64,000 nucleotides of DNA from NCBI GenBank assembly GCA_009760855.2, contig WPIO01000094.1, forward strand, positions 62,001 to 126,000, written 5' to 3'. Of this stretch, positions 57,491-64,000 are shown in pieces. Numbering within the stretch: the stretch's first letter is position 1; the number at the start of each line of letters is the position of its first letter. Position numbers and translations under genes: made by a program. This stretch comes from Cristatella mucedo (lineage: Eukaryota; Bryozoa; Phylactolaemata; Cristatellidae). Under the pieces are notes generated by a model that saw only the letters and a list, made by a program, of their open reading frames with translations, searched no databases and was not told the DNA's origin.

Positions 57491-58374
57491 AAACTGGGGA
57501 GGCTAAGTAAGATGGTGGGATGCCCTTGAGTTCGAGCTGAATGATCACGTAACAGGGCTGGGCAGCTTGGGTTAAGTTAGATAAAGATTGATGGGGCAGA
57601 GGTGCACCCTATTGTAGGTGAAGCCACTAATATTTGATATGTCGAGCTGGGCGTCACCTAACCCTGGAAGGGCAAAGTCAGAGGCCCGAGGACCAGAACT
57701 CGAGATGGCGTTCTCTTACTCCTTCGGCCGAAGCTCTCGACTGGGGTAGACATCGACTCCGACTATCCAAGCAGTTAGTCAGCTAGCCGGATCTTCGACA
57801 GCACACGATTGTACTCTTGGAATTGAGCCGGCGAAACAGCAGGACTCCGGAAGCCGACTGAGCAACTAACACATGTGTGGGCCCTTGCAGCATTATCTCA
57901 TGCCCCTATAGTTAGTGGTGTGTGCGATCCTCCCTGTAGACTTTTCTAGTTATGTAGCACATGCACGAGTATTATATAAAGGGTTGTGTACCCGGTAGAT
58001 CACCCTTGAACCACTGTTGCCTTAGGGCCTGCCTAACGGCCAAGAACTGGCATAGATAGAAGGGGCGGTAGCTGGAATAGGCTAGTACTCATGAACCGGA
58101 TTACCTAGCTAATGGAAAGACCTAAATATCGGGGTGTACGATAAGGGAGAGACCGACATGTATATCAGGGTACACGATAAGCTGGGATCTTAAATCTTAG
58201 TCGTACTCTCTCACATATCCAAAGCGCTCAAGCCTATTTAAAAGGTCACAAGTTTGAGGTACTGCAAGGGATAAGACCAGGAATTATGTCAGGTTGGTGA
58301 GAAGGAATAGCAAAGATTCTACTTATTAAAATAATGAATTGTTATGGTGTCTGGCGATTACTTCTTATAAAACT
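57491..58374. other. Unassigned block with TATATAAAGGG
   Basis: Sequence unlike the neighbours and somewhat GC-richer (57540-58100). The word ATTATATAAAGGG near 57970 is TATA-like. It could be part of an LTR or other repeat, but no terminal repeats or TG..CA ends are clear. Confidence 0.3.
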
Positions 58375-58985
58375 ATGCAGCTAGGTTTGTCTGTCGTGAG
58401 CATCGCAGTTGCCACATCACACCACTACTCCCTGACCTGCACTGGCTACCAGTCCAGCGATGCATAGACTTCAAGGTTTTGTCACTCACTTCTAGGTCAT
58501 TTCATCCTCTGTCTCCAACCTGCCAATTAAATCTGCTACCCCACCAGGGTAAGCATCGTACCACATGCCTTTAGGCATCAAACTGTTTACCTAGAACAAA
58601 GCTCAAATCCTTTGGTGACAGTGCCTTTAGTTCGTATGCCCCCAAAGCCTGGAACTCACTCCTGACTTGAGTCACGGCATCTCCTGACTTGACAACAATT
58701 AAAAAGAAACTTTTAACGCTCCCACGGCTCACAGATTTTGACAGGTCCTTGTGATTCGTCCTATATGTGCTTTTGCAAGCTGACACTGCCTATGCTGCCA
58801 CTAACAGTACTTTCCTGCTAACCCAGACCATGTCACCCCTGACCATGTTATTCTTATTTTTTATTGAGCTTTCTACCACTAACAATTTGATCGTTTGTCC
58901 TTCGTAGCAAATGTAAAGTGCCTTAAAACACAATGAGTTCTCTGAGGGTGCTTTATCAAGCATCCTATAAATATTACGTGTTATT
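58375..58985 (+). mobile_element. LINE-1fam 3' end
   Basis: CAGCTAGGTTTGTCTGTCGTG, CACTGGCTACCAGTCCAGC, 3' UTR, GAGTTCTCTGAGGGTGC and a short tail. Confidence 0.8.
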
Positions 58986-59459
58986 ATTCATCCCTTTCTA
59001 GACAAATTACATATATTTTCAAGGAAGTTTGAACAATTAAACAATGCTATTATGCGTAATATGGTTGGAGATAACTTGCTCGTTGTCATCCTCTAAATAT
59101 AATTAGTGGTAACGTGCACAGTGTCAGTACCCATAAGCAGAAACAGCAAAAACAGCTAGGGCCCATCTAATGCTTCTCGGAAGCACCTTGGTTTCTAGCT
59201 TTTTTTTTTAATGTTGGCCAATAAGAGAAGTCGTGACGTCGGTAGGGAGTTAAAAGTTGTCTAACGTGGTATATGCCATGTTCTTGACAAGCAAGCCTTG
59301 TCAGAGATCTCTGCACAAACTGTAAGGCCTGATTGCATAGTCTGGAAGATCTGTGAGTGGCGACTTACAGAAGTTTACGATATATACAAATGTACTTAAC
59401 TTTGGATGTAGTAGCCCTGTCGGAGCAGAGTCAAATTTTGGCACTGTTATATTGACAAT

Positions 59460-59800
59460 AATTACAACAATAATACATTAGATAAAGTTCCCTCAGAGAA
59501 CTCAATCTCTTTCTAAGCGCTATACATTTGCTGGAAAGAAAACACGGTCAAATGGTGAGTGGTTTCATGCTTGATAAACAACATGGATAATGCGGTTAGA
59601 GGTGACATGTACAGGGTCAGCATGCAAGTGTGGTTAGTGGCAGCCTGCAACAGTGTCAGCACACATAAGCACATAAAGAACGGAACACAAGGACCCACTA
59701 AATGCTGTCGTAAATAGGTGTGCTTTTAATTTCTTTTTACACATGGTCAAGTCAGGAAATGTCGTGTCGGAATTCAGGAGTGAGTTCCAATAATATGTCA
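59460..59800 (-). mobile_element. LINE-1fam 3' end
   Basis: ACAATAATACATTAGATAAAG tail, CTCTTTCTAAGCGCTATAC, and 3' UTR truncated near 59800. Confidence 0.8.
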
Positions 59801-60118
59801 GCATCGCTGACAGTGCGAAGCACCCTTTTACTGAACTGCTGCTCCAGTTTAAGCCTCGCGACCTCAGGTCATATAGCTACAGCAAATCAGTGGTTCCATC
59901 CTTCTGCTTAAAGACTATTGATGGCAGAGGCTTTTGCTCTGCAGGCCCTGCAGATTGAGGAACCAATTCCGGAACTCCTATGCAACGGCATGTATTCTCC
60001 TGCTGCCGACTGTAGCACATACTTTCAAGGCGACCTGGGCTACTACTTCATGTCACTTACTTACCCTGATTGCCCTGCAGACTCAGCTATGCTTCTCACT
60101 TTCTAGTGTTGCTTGAGA
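59800..60118 (+). mobile_element. LINE-2fam 3' coding end
   Basis: TTACTGAACTGCTGCTCCAG, CTGCTTAAAGACTATTGATGGC, CTGCAGACTCAGCTATGCTT; aligns with 42385-42660. Confidence 0.75.
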
Positions 60119-60221
60119 GGAAGTCTGTTGGTCATCGCATGCTTACATGCGAGCTAGTACATACATGCACACATACACACTAACACTCACAGAGAGACAT
60201 AGAGGCATACAGGTGCATGCA

Positions 60222-60250
60222 TACACACACAAGCACGCTCACACATGCAC

Positions 60251-60292
<42 letters not shown>

Positions 60293-60307
60293 ACGCACAC
60301 ACACACA
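60222..60307. repeat. (AC)n microsatellite
   Basis: A pure core at about 60256-60284 flanked by interrupted CA units. The long frames on both strands here are repeat artefacts. Confidence 0.95.
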
Positions 60308-60504
60308 AATACCCATACATACATATAAGAAACCATAAGGAACGATTTATGTGAAGGTCTGTCTTGGGCCCTTTTCTTTTCAAATTTCTCCCTCTGCCGA
60401 TATTATCGTCAATATCGGTAATGGCTAACCCCTGCACACAATATAGCACCAGCAGTACCTAAACTTGGACTCAGCAAAATCTAGCTCAGAACCTGGATAG
60501 TATT

Positions 60505-61690
60505 AATATATTAATAATAACACATTAGATCAAGTGCCCTCAGAGAACTCAGTCTCTGTCTAGGAGCTTTACATTTGCTGGAAAGGAAATACGATCGAAT
60601 GTTTAGTGGTAGTGCACTTGGTAAACAACAAGAATAACATGATTAAGGCAGACATGCACAGGCTCAGCATGCAAGTGTGGTCAGTGGCAGAATGCACAAG
60701 CATAGAAAGGACTAACCACAGGGACACGGTAAATGCTGTCATGATAAGGTGTGCTTTTAATTTCCTTTTACATATAGTCAAGTAAGGGGACGTCGTGATA
60801 CAAGTCAGAAGTGAGCTCCAGCCTTTGGGAGCATACGAACTAAAGTCATGGTCTCGAAAGGATTTGAGTTGTGTAAGAGGTATGGGTAAACAGTTAGATT
60901 CCAAAAGCAGGTCGTGCCATGCTCGGCCTGGTGGGGGAGTAGATCTGAGAGAGATAGGCTGGAGCTAAAGAATGAAGTGACCTAAAAGTGAGCGACGAAA
61001 CCTTGAAAGTCAATCCATTGCTTGACTGGTAGCCAGTGCAGGTCGGCGAGAAGTGGTGTGATGTGGCAACTACGATGCTCACGACAGATAAGCCTAGCAG
61101 TGGAGTTTTGCACCAGCTGCAATCGCCTAATTGCACATGCCGGTAGGCCAGCAAGTAGTGAGTTACAGAAGTCAAGACGGGATGTCACAAGTGCATGGAC
61201 CAACTTAGACGTGGTATCCTTATCTAAACAAGCTTGAACTTTAGCAAGGTAATGTAGCTGAAAGTAGGCAGAGTTTATTGTGGAGCTCAGGTGGTCATCT
61301 AACGATAGGTCACTTTGGTAAATGACACTTGGATTTTGTGCGGATTCAACAATAGATGTGCTGGCAGAGCCGTTTTTGAGCGTCAGCCTTTCCAATTTCT
61401 GAATTACATTTGGTTTGCCTATAACTAGTGAGTTGGTCTTATCACCATTTAATTTAAGCAAATTTTCAGCCACCTATGATGTCATCCACACATGCAGCTA
61501 GGGAGTTGGGAGAATTCGATGAGCTAAGGGGTGGGAGAGATCAAAACAAAGGTAAAACTGAATGTCCTCCAAATAAAAGTGAAAGCCTAGATTGTGCTTG
61601 GCAATTACATAGGCAAGAGGCAGAGTATCAACTGTGAAAAGAACAAGACCAAGCATGGACCCCTGAGAGACCCCATCTTTCAGATGGATC
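60505..61690 (-). mobile_element. LINE-1fam copy with a 163-codon open thumb region
   Basis: AATAATAACACATTAGATC tail, hairpin, 3' UTR and coding end (60904-60569). Thumb 61473-60982: MAENLLKLNGDKTNSLVIGK, RLTLKNGSASTSIVESAQN, ...[22 protein letters not shown] palm remnants extend to 61690, and the catalytic box is mutated to YLED near 61570. Confidence 0.85.
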
Positions 61691-62560
61691 GCAGAATCCT
61701 TGAAACCTGAAGCGCCTTATTCACAATCAGAAGACTGCCAACCTTTTGAAGCTTAACAAAAACAAGACCAACCTGATATTTATTGACAATCTCAGTGTCA
61801 CACTTTAGCTGGTGGACCTTTGCCTTATGATTAGTTCATCAAGCATCATTCCTGTAACATTAACCCATCTAGTCTACTTATTCTTAAACGACTAATAATG
61901 GCATGAGCACAACCACTACACAGTCAATTTGGCCTACTTTCAGTTAACGAACATTACCAAAATCAGGGCTGATCTAGATCAAATTAAGACATCGATATTG
62001 ATAACAGGTTATCAAAATAGATAACAGAACTCTCCCTTGATAGAGTACTTGTGGTCCGTGCACTTAATCGGCTCCAACTAGTGGCAAACTCAGCATTTCG
62101 ACGAGCCTGCTGTCGGCTGTAGAGCTGCCACAATGAACCACTTATGTCTGAGCTTCGCTTGCTGCCTGACAAGCTTCTTATCATCTCACTAAGATCATCT
62201 CACTGGCTTATTGGTTTGTTAAAGAACTTGTATCGGATTAGCAATTCAACCTTACCAATGCTTGCTCTAACAACACATGCTTCGGGTAGCTTCCTGTCAT
62301 CTCACTGCTTGTAGCACTATTGAAATCTCTAGATTTTCAAGCCTACAGGTTGCTCGTGGATGGATCAGGGACAAGCAAGATCAAGCCAGCTACAGTGAGC
62401 TTGCATAATTCTAGTCTTATATAAAGACGTACTTGTGCTGCTTCGCTTGCCGTGGATGGGCCTTGGGTAACCCACAGTGCTTTCTTGTTTACTCTTTACA
62501 TCCTCTTTTATGCTTTACACAGCACTGCCTGTAATCACCCTTGGCTATTGATTGTCTTGC
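61690..62560 (+). mobile_element. Third LINE lineage, heavily degraded (low confidence)
   Basis: ANLLKLNKNKTNLIFIDN-like coding at 61735-61795, then a C-terminal-like stretch (RLQLVANSAFRRACC around 62070). It ends in AGCACCTGAATAGCAGGG, a hairpin of LINE type. It is not close to LINE-1fam or LINE-2fam. Confidence 0.45.
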
Positions 62561-63409
62561 AGTGAGCTGTAAAGCACCTGAATAGCAGGGTAGTGCTCCG
62601 AAAGCACTACACCAACCACCCACTGATGTTACTATTTTCGTTTGTCACTCAACAATATTTCAGGCTTAAGGGATGCTAACAGGAAGCCCTACTCCTGAAA
62701 GCAAGCAAGCACTGGGGTCTAGATCTAGACCAACATGCATGGCTAACCGATGCTCTTACAACTGTACATTCAACGGCCGCAGACAGGCAATGTCTGTACA
62801 GTTTCGACCATAGCAGACAGCCGCCTCGGTCGAAGCAACACTTACAGTGGACGAGCAGTTGCTTCGGAAGGCAGCCGCACTTGAAAAATGATAGCTCATG
62901 TCTTCAATAAACTTCATAGCTAGGCAGGGCAAGTAATATCTAAGGTTGCAAAAAGGTGGCTGATGCAACATATCAGCACTTCAATACTCAATGCCCAGGG
63001 TGCTCTAAGCTGTTAAGTGTTCAAACTAGCACGATGGCAGCAGCAGGGTCCGGTACCCTTTCGTTGCCAGCTATTGCTGCATGCCCTAATATATCAGCAG
63101 CCCGACGCCCGACATTACCACATAGTGCAACAGTACCGGCTTCCCCTTCCTGAAATAACTAGTCTGCAAACACAGCACTCGTAGCAGTGCTGAACCTAGA
63201 TGAAGCGCCGCAAATACCGGTGGAGCTCTGAGCATTCGAATCGCGGCTAGCGTCTTGTAGGTGCCGCATTACTGCATGAGGGAGTCGGGACACAATGCAG
63301 TAGCGAAAAAAGCCTTAATTAATGCATAAAAAGCCGAAAATCTACAGACCACGGAAGTGTACTCGACATCGACATAGAGGTTCAAGGCTTCAGAACCAGC
63401 CACCAAGTA
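62561..63409. other. Unassigned sequence
   Basis: A 71-codon minus frame with ATG (62971-62756) and short plus frames have no motif. Nothing recognised. Confidence 0.35.
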
Positions 63410-63540
63410 CCAGGTTTGGTCTAGCGGTTGAGGTGCTCGCCCCGACCAAGGTCTGACTGAGGTCGTGGGCTCGAGCCCCGAGGCATATGTGAAGCGCCTG
63501 AATAGAAATTAAGTTCTCTTGGTGCGCGACATAAATGAAT
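63410..63540 (+). mobile_element. SINE-1, best preserved copy
   Basis: GGTTTGGTCTAGCGGTTGAGG (A box), GTGGGCTCGAGCCCCGAGGC (B box), GTGAAGCGCCTGAATAG and TTAAGTTCTCTTGGTGCGC (LINE-1fam hairpin), then AAATGAATTATATATTAT. Confidence 0.88.
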
Positions 63541-64000
63541 TATATATTATACACCGACAGAAGCCTAAAGCAAAGCTATGCTGAGCTGCTGGCACAGCTA
63601 AGGCTCAACTTTGCCCTACCTAACTGTGGATTATCTCATAACCGTTTCCATGGGCTTACTATTTAGGAAGAACGATTACTGACTACGTCGGGCAGTCACA
63701 ATCTGGCTAATTCAGCCCCTGCTTCATCAAACAGCCCGGCTTCATCAAACAGCCCAGCTTCTCGTCCGCAGAGTGCTGCATAATGCCAGAAATACATAAA
63801 ATGGGACAGCAAACATCAAACAACCTACTTGAGCTAGGTCGTACCCAATACCACTTTGAAACGCACAGAAACGCAAGAGACTGAGCCAAGACTGCAGGAA
63901 GGCCGGCTGGTGAAATTCTGGGTTGGTCGTAAATGTGAAGGTTAGCCATCGCTCATCTCGTAGTCAACACCTCCAACACCAGGCCACCAATAGCTTTCGG
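63541..64000. other. Unassigned sequence with an 18-bp tandem repeat
   Basis: GGCTTCATCAAACAGCCC is repeated about 2.5 times at 63717-63755. The minus frame at 63949-63707 (starts MANLHIYDQPRISPAGLP) has an ATG but no recognised family. Confidence 0.35.

Noticed and set aside
60147-60449. Histidine/threonine- and cysteine/valine-rich open frames on both strands
   Set aside because: They are translations of the (AC)n microsatellite.
63410-63500. Possible functional tRNA gene
   Set aside because: A and B boxes are present, but the body is part of a repeated SINE with a LINE-type tail and an irregular anticodon region.

Overview
The window is animal (metazoan, non-vertebrate) nuclear DNA. It has spliced coding exons with GT-AG borders, long introns, LINE and tRNA-derived SINE copies and simple repeats, and no operons or dense bacterial-type coding. 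I cannot name the species; a sponge, cnidarian or other early-branching or lophotrochozoan animal would fit.

The main gene content is one TRIM-type locus on the minus strand, read from about 53.1 kb down to the left edge. From N- to C-terminus the exons are: a possible TATA-like promoter and short leader (53104-53150); a large exon encoding RING, two B-boxes and coiled coil (52936-51827); a 23-codon exon (51734-51666); a coiled-coil exon (46726-46598); three diverged tandem copies of one coiled-coil exon (C 33020-32889, B 25909-25772, A 24561-24424); a further coiled-coil exon with an in-frame TAG just before a consensus splice donor (20168-20005, donor at 19986); and two paralogous beta-propeller exons (13384-12549 complete, 541-1 cut by the window edge). 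Every coding junction I can place is phase 1, so any subset of these exons could be joined in frame. This cassette-like TRIM locus is the most interesting thing here.

Most of the rest is repeats. A CR1/L2-like LINE (LINE-1fam) makes up dozens of fragments. It has a diagnostic 3' stem-loop with GCGCC and GGGCGC arms followed by an (ATT)n tail. A second LINE (LINE-2fam, best copy 40395-42830) and a third, very degraded one are also present. Two tRNA-derived SINE families occur, and SINE-1 shares its 3' hairpin with LINE-1fam. A degraded LTR-like element with a gag-like region lies at 36716-38484. Several segmental duplications overlie this: 1-1662/12886-14627, 7737-9160/54546-56020, 15930-18250/22105-23458, and the coil-exon array (units at 23.5-25.2, 25.2-31.15, 32.5-40.4 and a remnant at 42.85-43.57 kb).

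A few short open segments with splice-like borders suggest other genes (plus strand 11.37-11.83 kb and 45.02-45.09 kb; minus strand 45.86-46.13 kb), but none is recognised. No rRNA, functional tRNA, CRISPR or plasmid feature is visible. All identities and boundaries were judged by eye.
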